DNA of 13,424 bases from Bacteroidales bacterium (GCA_004552615.1 SFNZ01000078.1:1-13424), one strand, 5' to 3'; numbered from the stretch's first letter, positions 5,793 through 12,641 are shown. The notes: generated by a model from the sequence alone, not told the origin. Program-made: numbers and translations.

Positions 5793-6179
5793 ATGGCGAA
5801 GAACGTACAAGATCTGCTGGGAGTCTGCCAAGGCTGCGGACAGACCATGATGGTGGTGGCAACTAGCCAGGAACAGGCAGACGAGATCGCAACAGAAAAG
5901 TGTGACTGCCCGGCAGGAGAGATGCTCAGAAAAAAGAAGGAACTGGACGAGAGGCTTGGAGAACTGATAGGAGAGGAAGCTCCTCAATACGGATGGGACG
6001 CAACAACTCCGGAGATTTTCGAAGCGATCAGGCAGATCGGTCACATAGTATCGGAAGGAAAAATCGAGAGTGTCGGCATCCGCATCGATAAGACGAGTCT
6101 GCGAATCGCGAACAGAGGCGGAAAGATTGTGATTGAACGATCCAAGACCGTGAAGCAAGGGGGGTCTATAGATAAATGA
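5793..6179 (+). CDS. Cys-containing phage protein, unknown
   Basis: 128 residues. N-terminal zinc-knuckle-like part with C12, C15 (VCQGCGQTMMV) and C37, C39 (EKCDCP) around a short helix, then a charged helix (MLRKKKELDERLGELIGEE), and a C-terminal half with likely helix and strands (EIFEAIRQIGHIVSEGKIES, VGIRIDKTSLRIANRGGKIVI). This layout is frequent in early regions of Clostridia phages without an assigned role. AAGGAGG lies just before the ATG. It overlaps the next gene as ATGA. A nucleic-acid-binding role is possible but unproven. Confidence 0.7.
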   Translation: MAKNVQDLLGVCQGCGQTMMVVATSQEQADEIATEKCDCPAGEMLRKKKELDERLGELIGEEAPQYGWDATTPEIFEAIRQIGHIVSEGKIESVGIRIDKTSLRIANRGGKIVIERSKTVKQGGSIDK

Positions 6180-6598
6180 CGAGAAATCTGGAACGAGAAA
6201 GAGAGGAACATATGCAGAAGTACGGCTCGATGCTGTTCTGCCCGGAAAGGGAGACGCTCTGTTTTTATATGGACGGCATGTGGGTAACCGGCTGCGAGAG
6301 AGATGGATGCATATTGGATGATCCGGAATATCAGAAGCAGCAGGAAGTAATACGCAAAAATCGGGAGGATTCATTCAGGCGTCAGGTCGAAGCTGAACGC
6401 AAAGAACTTGAGGCGGCCAAAATGAACGCCGAGAAAGAAAAACGCGAGAAATTCATCGCAGAGAAGATGAAGGTGATCCACAGGATCGAGGAGATGTCAA
6501 GAGAGGCATACAGAAGCAATCGGCCGAGAAGAGGCGATGAGTTGTTCGAAAAGGCGAGATTCATGAGGAATGAGCTGAAGGAGCAGACAAATCAATAA
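6176..6598 (+). CDS. Coiled-coil protein with N-terminal cysteine cluster, unknown
   Basis: 140 residues. The N-terminal quarter has four cysteines (LFCPERETLCFYMDGMWVTG, then CERDGC; C22, C29, C40, C45) that could bind zinc or iron-sulphur. From about residue 50 onward it is one long charged helix (EYQKQQEVIRKNREDSFRRQ...ELEAAKMNAEKEKREKF), rich in Lys, Glu and Arg, with no hydrophobic segment. ATGA overlap with the upstream gene. No family recognised. Confidence 0.65.
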   Translation: MTRNLEREREEHMQKYGSMLFCPERETLCFYMDGMWVTGCERDGCILDDPEYQKQQEVIRKNREDSFRRQVEAERKELEAAKMNAEKEKREKFIAEKMKVIHRIEEMSREAYRSNRPRRGDELFEKARFMRNELKEQTNQ

Positions 6599-6626
6599 TC
6601 GTTGAGTTAGTACAAGGAGGCGAATG

Positions 6627-6941
6627 ATGAGTACAAAGACAGATGAAGCGGTCAGAATGCTGACTGAGCAATGCAAGGACAAAGACTACCTGATTCCGTT
6701 CGAGGAATATCTGACAGGAATCATGACAGACGACATTGCGGACAAGGTCCTGGCAGACGGAAAGAGTCTGCAGGGCTGTTTTGATCACATGAAATCAATA
6801 GCGCAGAAAAGGAAGACTGGAAACTTCGCATATATTCCTCCAGAGGAAGGATATGAGATCATCCGGGATTATTACGGAATCAGCATCTCGAAGAGAGAAC
6901 CAAGGAAGCACGACAGGGCGAATGTGCTGGATCTGTTCTGA
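6627..6941 (+). CDS. PcfK-like protein
   Basis: 104 residues. The pattern FEEYLTGIMTDDIADKVLAD, GKSLQGCFDHMKSIAQKR and the ending EEGYEIIRDYYGI fits PcfK, a family named from the Enterococcus conjugative plasmid pCF10 and widespread in phages and integrative elements, of unknown biochemical role. It sits directly before a PcfJ-like gene, its usual partner. Start: GGAGG (6616-6620) is 6 bases before ATG 6627; the adjacent ATG 6624 would be only 3 bases away. The next gene follows after 11 bases. Identification is by pattern and by the pair arrangement. Confidence 0.75.
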   Translation: MSTKTDEAVRMLTEQCKDKDYLIPFEEYLTGIMTDDIADKVLADGKSLQGCFDHMKSIAQKRKTGNFAYIPPEEGYEIIRDYYGISISKREPRKHDRANVLDLF

Positions 6942-6952
6942 GGAGGTGCACA

Positions 6953-8470
6953 ATGGACGACGACAGAAGGTGGAAAATCCGCCCGCCGAAAGGCCTGGCG
7001 GAATACATTCTGAGGCATTGTCAGGACCAGAACTATCTTATTTTTTCAGAGAAGATTGGAACGGCAGTATGCACATGCTGCAACGAAGAATTCAGCATGG
7101 AACAGGAAGGAATTTACCTGACACATTCAAGAGGAGCAGAACTCACGACATTCTGCCCGAGATGCGGAGCGAAAGTCATTCCGAAGAATGTGAGATACGG
7201 CAGGAAATCACTCCGGGACGAAGGCCGGATCATATGGTTCCGGAAGCATGGAGCGGCGACATTCATGGAGATGGACAAGTTCATAATCGATTATCAGGAC
7301 CCGCACCCGTCTATCTGGACGGCACCGGTGCAGCAGATAAGACTGTCGGCAAACAGCCAGGTTCGAATGGATTGGCAAGACGCATGCTGGACTCCTCCAT
7401 ACTGGCATAGCGTTGGCAACATAAGAGTGAAGCATCCAAGAACAAGTATGTGGGGAGCAAGTCAGGAACATACACACATTATGTGGGAGTCGCTCAAAAA
7501 TGTCGGGACGGACCTCAGATACGCGAACCTTGATCCGGAACGGTTCAAAGATGGATGGTGGGATGAATACGACACGTCGAAGAGGCTCATCGCATACATG
7601 TCAGAATTCCTGAAATACCCTGCGATCGAACTCCTGGAGAAGGCCGGATTCGAAACGTTGGTCATGCACAGAGCAACCGGAGCACGGACGAGGGCAATAA
7701 ACATCAAAGGAAAGGACCTGCGCAGCATCCTGAGGCTGAACAAGGCAGAAATCCGATATCTAAAAGAGAGGGATCCTACGACCGGAGATTTGGAAAACAT
7801 CAGAATGGTTCGTAAATACTGGCCGGCAGCAAGGATTGAGGATATCGAGGATATTTGCAGAGCATTCCCGCGATATCTGCGGGAGGAAACAATCAAGCTG
7901 ATAAGCAAAGAGGCAGAGTGGCCAAAAGTCCTGAAGATGCTCCTCGAAGAATATCGTGCGACCGGAGATGTCTATACCGTACAGGATTACTCCGACTATC
8001 TTGAATGGATCAACATGCTGGGAATCAGAAAGGACAAACGGGTGATATATCCTAAAAACTTCGGGCAGGCTCACGACACCGTGATGGAACAGTATGAAGA
8101 AACAAAGGATAGCGTGCAGCTCGAAGCGTTCAAAACGGCGGAAGCGACCATCACCGGAATGACGGAGCCGTTCGTTCTCGGAAACCTCATGATCAGGCCG
8201 GCAGCAAGCCCGAGCGAACTGCAGAAAGAGTCGAAGGCTCTCAACCATTGCGTCAGGACCTATGTGGACAGAGTGGCAAGCGGAAAGACGTCCATACTGT
8301 TCATCCGGAAGGTCGAAGAACCGGACACACCGTGGTTCACATTGGAGCTGGACTGCAGCGGGAGGGTTGTGCAATGCAGAGGAGATCACAACAGAACATA
8401 CCCGGAAGAAGTCGGAGCGTTTATTGATAAGTGGATGAAATGGAGAGAGAAAGCGAGGGCATCAGCATGA
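6953..8470 (+). CDS. PcfJ-like protein
   Basis: 505 residues, the largest early gene. N-terminal zinc ribbon with C40, C43 (VCTCCNEEF) and C68, C71 (FCPRCGAKV). A long helical middle follows. The diagnostic PcfJ part lies in the last third: SPSELQKESKALNHCVRTYV (N431, H432, C433), then GKTSILFIRK, PWFTLELD, VVQCRGDHNRTY and a C-terminal W. The family occurs on pCF10-like plasmids, ICEs and many Clostridia phages next to PcfK; its activity is unknown, though the N-H-C-x-R-x-Y and Q-x-R-G-x-x-N blocks look like an active or binding site. AGGAGG is 6 bases before ATG 6953. It is ATGA-coupled to the DUF3102 gene. Confidence 0.88.
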   Translation: MDDDRRWKIRPPKGLAEYILRHCQDQNYLIFSEKIGTAVCTCCNEEFSMEQEGIYLTHSRGAELTTFCPRCGAKVIPKNVRYGRKSLRDEGRIIWFRKHGAATFMEMDKFIIDYQDPHPSIWTAPVQQIRLSANSQVRMDWQDACWTPPYWHSVGNIRVKHPRTSMWGASQEHTHIMWESLKNVGTDLRYANLDPERFKDGWWDEYDTSKRLIAYMSEFLKYPAIELLEKAGFETLVMHRATGARTRAINIKGKDLRSILRLNKAEIRYLKERDPTTGDLENIRMVRKYWPAARIEDIEDICRAFPRYLREETIKLISKEAEWPKVLKMLLEEYRATGDVYTVQDYSDYLEWINMLGIRKDKRVIYPKNFGQAHDTVMEQYEETKDSVQLEAFKTAEATITGMTEPFVLGNLMIRPAASPSELQKESKALNHCVRTYVDRVASGKTSILFIRKVEEPDTPWFTLELDCSGRVVQCRGDHNRTYPEEVGAFIDKWMKWREKARASA

Positions 8471-9480
8471 ATAACTTAGTTGAAACGGATTACACGATCG
8501 TCCAGGCTCGGACACTGCCTGTGATAGCATCGGAGATTCACCAGATTGAGCGCACTGTATACGGTGTGGCTCTGGACGGCGCGATTCAGATCGGAAGGAA
8601 ACTGCAGGAAGCCAAGGCGATGATCCCGCATGGAGAGTGGGTCAAATGGCTGGACGAGAACCTGAACTATTCACAGAGACAGGCCTATAATTTCATGGAA
8701 ATCGCAGACAATTACGGCGACGAAAACAGTCCGTTTTACAATTTGCAGACGTCTGCAAATGTCAGTATTTCCAAGGCTTTGGAGCTTTTGAGACTCCCTG
8801 AAGAAGAGGTAAAATCCTTCACAGAAGAACACGATATTGAGTCCGAAACAGTTAAGGGTCTGAGAGACGAAATCAACAATCTGAAGAGGGAAAGAGACAG
8901 GGCAGAGGACCACAACGAGAGCCTGAGAAAAGACCTCGCGAGAGCGCAGTCTGATCTGGCCGAAGCGATGACCCAGGAAGACGCTGACAGAATCAGAGGG
9001 CAGTATGAAGCGGCCAAAGAGGAGCTGCAGACGGAGAACGCGAAAATCAAGGAAGAACAGTCGGAGCTGCAGGCAAAGCTGGAACAAGCAAAAGAGGACC
9101 TGAAGAAACAGAAGGCAAAGCTGAAAGAGATCAAAACATCCATGGACGAAGAGGTCCAGAAGAGACTTGCCGAGACAGGGACAGAAATCGAAGAAAAGGC
9201 GAAAGCAGATGCTCGCGCCGAAGTGGAGGCAACACTCGGCCAGAATGCAGAGGAAATCAAGAGGCTGGAAGAACAGGTCGAAAGACTCGAAGCAGAGAGG
9301 GCAAAACTCAGCAATACGATGCTAATGGAGTTCAAGGTGTATGTCGACCAGCTGCAGGATGCGTTCGATAAAGCGGGAGCATGCATCCTCGATGCAGAGG
9401 CCGACTCAGATCCGGAGCTGTCGAATAAGATGAACGCGGCCCTCAAAAAGGTGCTGCAGGTAATGATGGAGGACCTGTGA
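8467..9480 (+). CDS. DUF3102 family protein with long coiled coil
   Basis: 337 residues. N-terminal DUF3102-like domain at about 10-120: ARTLPVIASEIHQIERTVYG, IGRKLQEAKAMIPHGEWVKW, then the NYSQRQAYNFMEIADNYG block, similar to the growth/SAM-like motif of that family. Residues about 120-290 are an extended coiled coil (NNLKRERDRAEDHNESLRKD and so on), and a short helical C-terminus follows. The family is common in Firmicutes phages and mobile elements; the precise role is unknown. Start at 8467 is ATGA-coupled to PcfJ, with GAGGG 7 bases before; the longer in-frame start at 8431 lacks support. The Ser-rich reverse-strand ORF over the coiled coil is a codon-bias shadow. Confidence 0.82.
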   Translation: MNNLVETDYTIVQARTLPVIASEIHQIERTVYGVALDGAIQIGRKLQEAKAMIPHGEWVKWLDENLNYSQRQAYNFMEIADNYGDENSPFYNLQTSANVSISKALELLRLPEEEVKSFTEEHDIESETVKGLRDEINNLKRERDRAEDHNESLRKDLARAQSDLAEAMTQEDADRIRGQYEAAKEELQTENAKIKEEQSELQAKLEQAKEDLKKQKAKLKEIKTSMDEEVQKRLAETGTEIEEKAKADARAEVEATLGQNAEEIKRLEEQVERLEAERAKLSNTMLMEFKVYVDQLQDAFDKAGACILDAEADSDPELSNKMNAALKKVLQVMMEDL

Positions 9481-9722
9481 TGTCAATATCAGAAAACAGA
9501 CACGTTATGAAGTGCGAGGTCTGCGGAATCATGGCAATAGCGCCAGCGGGATGGAAGGGCTCGATCGCAAACACAGACTGGAATTACGTTGATTTTTTCG
9601 GCCTGTGTTGCCCGGAATGTATTAAAGAGATCGAAACGTATGCAAAAGGATTCAATCGAAGAGGAGCCAGAGAGGGCACATACTACGAGATGAGCAGTGA
9701 CGAATGCAGTAGAGGTGTATGA
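9480..9722 (+). CDS. Small zinc-ribbon-like protein, unknown
   Basis: 80 residues with two cysteine pairs, KCEVCGIM (C12, C15) and GLCCPECIKE (C43/C44, C47), around an aromatic stretch (GWKGSIANTDWNYVDFFG): a treble-clef or zinc-ribbon pattern. GGAGG at 9468-9472 lies 7 bases before ATG 9480; the in-frame GTG 9477 is less likely. Overlaps the DUF3102 stop by one base. Function unknown; such proteins in this position are typical of phage accessory genes. Confidence 0.65.
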   Translation: MSISENRHVMKCEVCGIMAIAPAGWKGSIANTDWNYVDFFGLCCPECIKEIETYAKGFNRRGAREGTYYEMSSDECSRGV

Positions 9723-9723
9723 G

Positions 9724-9936
9724 ATGACAAGGGAAGATAAAGAAAAGATACTGAAGATCCTATATGGATGCATTGTGAATCCGGAGGTCGATGAAGAGGA
9801 CCAGGCACTCGTCGATTATAGGCAGGCGAAATTGATGATCATGGGCATCCAGGAAGAGCCGTCATTCGAAATCAAACACATGGAAGAGAAAAAAGAGAAA
9901 GGAGGATGCGGACATGCTCGCATTCACAAAAAATAA
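9724..9936 (+). CDS. Small charged phage protein, unknown
   Basis: 70 residues (MTREDKEKILKILYGCIVNP...), helical and strongly charged, ending in a Lys-rich tail (EEKKEKGGCGHARIHKK). The frame is open from 9697, but ATG 9724, one base after the previous stop with AGAGG at 9710-9714, is the best start. It overlaps the next gene by 23 bases. No family recognised. Confidence 0.55.
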   Translation: MTREDKEKILKILYGCIVNPEVDEEDQALVDYRQAKLMIMGIQEEPSFEIKHMEEKKEKGGCGHARIHKK

Positions 9937-10096
9937 GATGGAACCGACATTGCAGGAGAGGAAGGAAATCGCGATCGCAACGCTCCAGGTCGTCAAGAAT
10001 GGAACGCAGGAGAGTGAGATGCTGCAGGTGGCGCTCGACTGGGCCATTGAAACATTAAAAAAAGCGGAGGAGGATGAAGAAGGCGGTGTGGAATGA
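9914..10096 (+). CDS. Small helical phage protein, unknown
   Basis: 60 residues: a basic start (MLAFTKNKMEPTLQERKEIA), one or two helices (IATLQVVKNGTQESEMLQVALDWAIETLKKAEED) and a short acidic end. GGAGG at 9901-9905 lies 8 bases before the ATG. Its last bases overlap the next start as ATGA. No function can be given. It is the last gene before an AT-richer patch. Confidence 0.55.
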   Translation: MLAFTKNKMEPTLQERKEIAIATLQVVKNGTQESEMLQVALDWAIETLKKAEEDEEGGVE

Positions 10097-10230
10097 GAAC
10101 TAAACAGCCCTGCATACATGGCAACTTGTGCCGTGCAATATACAAACTAACTGGCTGTATTTATTCGGTAAGATGCCCGTATGAGTGTGAATTTTATGAA
10201 CCAGTCAAGAAAGTAAAGAATGGCAGGTGA
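10093..10230 (+). CDS. Very small Cys-rich protein, unknown
   Basis: 45 residues with five cysteines: MRTKQPCIHGNLCRAIYK, then TGCIYSVRCPYECEFYEP (C7, C13, C22, C28, C32). Coupled to the upstream stop by ATGA. The cysteine spacing suggests a metal-binding or disulphide-rich peptide. First gene of the AT-richer patch 10093-10731, so it may be foreign cargo. No known family recognised and a weak ribosome site. Confidence 0.5.
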   Translation: MRTKQPCIHGNLCRAIYKLTGCIYSVRCPYECEFYEPVKKVKNGR

Positions 10231-10235
10231 GCGGA

Positions 10236-10430
10236 ATGAGTAGGTTTATTGAAGTAAAAGACAGATACTATGGCAACAAAACGACTATTAACATAAACGA
10301 TATAGTTTCGATTACTGAAAGTTATGGCAAGGCTACCATATGGATAAGAGGAAAGAAGAACCCTTTTGAAGCGGTAGAATCATACGATGAAATATGTGAA
10401 CAGATTAAGGCAGGTGAGCAGAGTGACTAA
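10236..10430 (+). CDS. Small beta-rich protein, unknown (FlbD-like pattern)
   Basis: 64 residues from ATG 10236: SRFIEVKDRYYGNKTTININ, DIVSITESYGKATIWIRGKK and a helix (EAVESYDEICEQIKAGEQ). Alternating strands followed by one helix resemble the small FlbD-like fold seen in many Firmicutes phages and flagellar operons, but the likeness is weak. GTG 10227 is in frame but less likely. The start region is repeated almost exactly before the next gene. AT-richer than the surrounding early operon. Confidence 0.6.
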   Translation: MSRFIEVKDRYYGNKTTININDIVSITESYGKATIWIRGKKNPFEAVESYDEICEQIKAGEQSD

Positions 10431-10731
10431 CGAGAAAATCACAGAGATACTAGACAGATGCAAAGGTCGTTTCGGATGGGTGCAGATACACATGGACACA
10501 GCAGAAAATTATTTGCTGATGCCACTTGCCGATTTGGTGGAGTTACTGGAAAAGCAGCTACCAAAGCCTATATACGAACATATTGAGACAAAGCTTATTT
10601 ACAAAGCCAAATACGATAAATTCAGATGCAGTGAGTGTGGGTTTACAAAAGAGTTTGTGGACGGACATACCACACAGTATGAATATTGTCCAGAATGCGG
10701 ACAGCGGATTGACTGGGAGGAAATAGAATGA
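10423..10731 (+). CDS. Zinc-ribbon phage protein with GTG start
   Basis: 102 residues. A helical N-terminal half (NEKITEILDRCKGRFGWVQI, then MPLADLVELLEKQLPKPI) and a C-terminal zinc ribbon with C69, C72 (FRCSECGF) and C89, C92 (YCPECGQR). Start: GTG 10423 is preferred over ATG 10387 because the same leader sequence, including AGGTGAGC, stands 14 bases before it as before ATG 10236, and because the overlap with the upstream gene is then only 8 bases. ATGA-type coupling with the next gene. The ribbon is of the general nucleic-acid or regulator type; no specific role is visible. Confidence 0.6.
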   Translation: MTNEKITEILDRCKGRFGWVQIHMDTAENYLLMPLADLVELLEKQLPKPIYEHIETKLIYKAKYDKFRCSECGFTKEFVDGHTTQYEYCPECGQRIDWEEIE

Positions 10732-10952
10732 AGAATAACGAAAGCAAAGAAGCAACAGGCGGCATCGGATTCGTCGGCCTGCTGACGATAGTATTCATCA
10801 CACTGAAGCTGCTCGGGAAGATCACATGGAGCTGGGCCTGGGTGCTGAGCCCGATATGGATTCCTATAATCATCTGTGTGGCTATCATAATCATCGTATT
10901 CATAGCGGATGTTATAAGCAGCCATAGAAGACAAAAGAGGTGGAACAGATGA
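10728..10952 (+). CDS. Small membrane protein (transmembrane Fragile-X-F-like)
   Basis: 74 residues with two hydrophobic segments, about 12-30 (GIGFVGLLTIVFITLKLLG) and about 38-62 (WVLSPIWIPIIICVAIIIIV), a Trp-rich turn (ITWSWAW) and a basic end (SSHRRQKRWNR). The pattern GGIGFVGLLTIVFITLKLLG...WVLSPIWIP recalls the phage family annotated as transmembrane Fragile-X-F protein, whose role is unknown. Overlaps the upstream stop as ATGA and the next gene as ATGA. Composition is back to that of the main operon. Confidence 0.7.
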   Translation: MKNNESKEATGGIGFVGLLTIVFITLKLLGKITWSWAWVLSPIWIPIIICVAIIIIVFIADVISSHRRQKRWNR

Positions 10953-11083
10953 TGGCCATGGCATTCCTTGCAGGGTCCATGATAGGTGCGGTGGTGGTGC
11001 TAGCCGCCGCCGCGCTCGTCTGCATGACGCCGAGAGAAGTAATCAACATTACAAAGGAAGAGAGATTAAGAAATGGAAGATAA
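10949..11083 (+). CDS. Tiny single-pass membrane protein, unknown
   Basis: 44 residues with one N-terminal membrane helix (AMAFLAGSMIGAVVVLAAAA, residues 3-22) and a short charged tail (TPREVINITKEERLRNGR). Starts by ATGA overlap with the previous gene (ATG 10949) and overlaps the next start (11073) by 11 bases. No family recognised; the tight overlaps are the main support. Confidence 0.55.
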   Translation: MMAMAFLAGSMIGAVVVLAAAALVCMTPREVINITKEERLRNGR

Positions 11084-11288
11084 CTTTGAATTGATCAAGG
11101 ATCTGGGAATCATCGGCAGATCTGAATCAGGATATACGAAGAGACTCGTCCTGGCCAAGTGGTACGGCAAACCGCCGGTCTATGAGGTCAGGACGTTCAC
11201 GCCGGCAGGCCGCCCATCAAAGCGTGCCGGCATGACTCCGGAGGAGCTGGTCACTCTGACGGAGATCCTGAACACGGTGAACGACTAG
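11073..11288 (+). CDS. PC4/YdbC-like ssDNA-binding protein
   Basis: 71 residues. The order LGIIGRSESGYTKRLVLAKW, then YGKPPVYEVRTF, MTPEELVTLTEIL matches the PC4/YdbC family (Lactococcus YdbC: SESxSGWxKELN...NGxPxKYDIRxW...ITLxxEE), a small beta-sheet fold that binds single-stranded DNA as a dimer. Next to a HUH Rep gene, a role in protecting or handling ssDNA during replication or recombination is likely. It is the last gene of the packed early operon; a 94-base gap follows. Family call by motif only. Confidence 0.75.
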   Translation: MEDNFELIKDLGIIGRSESGYTKRLVLAKWYGKPPVYEVRTFTPAGRPSKRAGMTPEELVTLTEILNTVND

Positions 11289-11320
11289 CAAATGCTTCAT
11301 ATAAGTAGGTAACAAATAGT

Positions 11321-11336
11321 GCGAGCGTGGCCTCGC
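11321..11336. repeat. Stem-loop upstream of Rep (possible origin or regulator)
   Basis: GCGAG (11321-11325), a 6-base loop CGTGGC, CTCGC (11332-11336). It lies in the 94-base gap (11289-11382) before the Rep gene, the only non-coding break in the whole early operon. Five GC-rich pairs and no T-run, so it is not a standard terminator. Nick sites of HUH replicases usually lie in or beside such hairpins, so a double-strand origin is possible but unproven. Confidence 0.4.
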
Positions 11337-11382
11337 TTATGTCTCAATAGAAATATTAACAATATGCCACAGGAGATTCGAG

Positions 11383-12213
11383 ATGTCATACAAACGATTC
11401 ACTACAATAGCAGGAAAGACGATCATCACAAGGATGACGGACTCCAGCTTCGTCAAATGCGAGAAGGGTAGAAGACCGAAGATGAACCCGACATCCGCTG
11501 CCGTGGCAAAGATCAACAAGATCAATCAGGAGAGAGAGCTCACTGCCAAGCTGAACGCGAACTTCAAACCGGGAGACTGGTGGCTCACACTGTCAAATGA
11601 GGCAGGTGTGACAGTCGAGGAGTCCATGGCAAAGATCAACAAGCTGAAGAGAGGGATACAGAGATACTGCAAGAGAAACGGGATTCCGTACAAGATGATC
11701 GAAGCGGTGGGCATAGGATCCTTGAAGGGAAAGGTGCATCACCATATTGTCCTCAACAACGAAGTACCTATCGAGGCGGTGTATACATACTGGCCGATGG
11801 AGGAAGTGTTTGCGCAGCCGCTGAAGGGATACAACTATCAGAAGGTCGCAGCATACATCCTGAAGAATGCGGAGGAGTCCAAGGATAAGCGAGGCAAGTA
11901 CATGAAGGCGTTCCGCTGTTCGAGGCAGGTCACACGTCCGGAGCAGAGAGCGGAGGAGATGAAGAGGGCTGCATCTTATGACGCGGAGGACCTGAAACCG
12001 CGCAAAGGTTATCGCATAGACAGAGACAGCATTCGCATCTACGAGCACCCGATCACAGGGGCAGCATGCCTTGAATACATCGAAGTCAGCACGTCGCAGG
12101 AGCCGAGGATCAAACACTACTACAAGGGCCGACCTGCTAGGTGGGAAGGCCTATATCAGTCTGAACTGGAAGAGCAGATCAGCCTGGACGATATCATGAG
12201 CATGGAATGGTAA
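11383..12213 (+). CDS. rep: HUH endonuclease, rolling-circle replication initiator (Rep)
   Basis: Nicks one DNA strand at an origin and stays bound through a tyrosine, starting rolling-circle replication. 276 residues. Motif 1: GDWWLTLSNE (64-73). Motif 2, the HUH metal site: GKVHHHIVLN (H119, H121). Motif 3: YQKVAAYILK, with Y158 as likely nucleophile and K161. The C-terminal end with FRCSRQVTRPE and a small beta region fits the REP_ORF2/G2P-like phage class. Only one clear catalytic tyrosine motif is seen, unlike the two-tyrosine gpA type of P2, although Y152 could be a second. AGGAG (11371-11375) lies 7 bases before the ATG. No helicase, loader or primase gene is found in the early region, so this is probably the replication initiator. 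Confidence 0.87.
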   Translation: MSYKRFTTIAGKTIITRMTDSSFVKCEKGRRPKMNPTSAAVAKINKINQERELTAKLNANFKPGDWWLTLSNEAGVTVEESMAKINKLKRGIQRYCKRNGIPYKMIEAVGIGSLKGKVHHHIVLNNEVPIEAVYTYWPMEEVFAQPLKGYNYQKVAAYILKNAEESKDKRGKYMKAFRCSRQVTRPEQRAEEMKRAASYDAEDLKPRKGYRIDRDSIRIYEHPITGAACLEYIEVSTSQEPRIKHYYKGRPARWEGLYQSELEEQISLDDIMSMEW

Positions 12214-12219
12214 GGGAAT

Positions 12220-12606
12220 ATGGCAGAGTATCAGAGAAAGCTGGGAAAGTATGTACTCCCCGGAACAGTTTACATGAAGACGTTGTATCAGATCAGGGAC
12301 TACTTCAGGCTGAAGGAGAAGATCCAGGACGCAATAGACGAGAGCCCTGATCCAAGAGCGCCGAAGTCGACAGGAGGAAAGAAGGGCTCGCCGACAGAAC
12401 GGAAGGCACTGAAGGTCTCAGACGACAGTAATATCGTCAGAGCGATCGACAAGGCCCTGAATGATATACCGGAGGAATACCGCAAGGGAGTGTGGCGATC
12501 TGTAATGTACAACGAACCGTATCCTCTGGACGCTTCTAGGTCGACGTACGGGCTTCACAAGTCGAGGTTTGTGTATAAGGTGGCAGAAAACCTTAACTGG
12601 ATATAA
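12220..12606 (+). CDS. Putative late transcription regulator (RinA/ArpU/sigma-like)
   Basis: 128 residues. Conserved-looking C-terminal half: SPTERKALKVSDDSNIVRAI, IPEEYRKGVWRSVMYNEPYP, then DASRSTYGLHKSRFVYKVAE and NLNW. This pattern (YRxGVW...YPxxASxxTYxxHKxRFxYxVAxNLxW) is found in small regulators before the terminase genes of Firmicutes phages and is related to the RinA/ArpU late-activator group with a sigma-region-4-like helix-turn-helix. Its position, just before a promoter-bearing gap and the HNH gene, supports late-gene activation. The ribosome site is weak (AAGGGA just before ATG 12220), so coupling to Rep is likely. Confidence 0.65.
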   Translation: MAEYQRKLGKYVLPGTVYMKTLYQIRDYFRLKEKIQDAIDESPDPRAPKSTGGKKGSPTERKALKVSDDSNIVRAIDKALNDIPEEYRKGVWRSVMYNEPYPLDASRSTYGLHKSRFVYKVAENLNWI

Positions 12607-12632
12607 TCTCGGACACAAAGGGAAAATTTGGC

Positions 12633-12641
12633 TGTTATAAT
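12633..12641 (+). promoter_or_regulatory. Extended -10 promoter for the HNH/late operon
   Basis: TGTTATAAT: a consensus TATAAT (12636-12641) with the extended TGn element (TG at 12633-12634). No -35 box is found at the right distance (12613-12618 is ACACAA), which fits a promoter that needs an activator, plausibly the product of the gene ending at 12606. Transcription would start near 12648. Confidence 0.6.

Noticed and set aside
5772..6374. Open frame of 200 codons on - over the Cys-containing and coiled-coil genes.
   Set aside because: The + genes have ribosome sites and coupled overlaps; the - frame has none and no known domain.
8736..9446. Open frame of 236 codons on - , very Ser-rich.
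   Set aside because: It is the mirror of the Glu/Lys-rich coiled coil of the DUF3102 gene; the Ser/Phe composition is the typical shadow of such codons.
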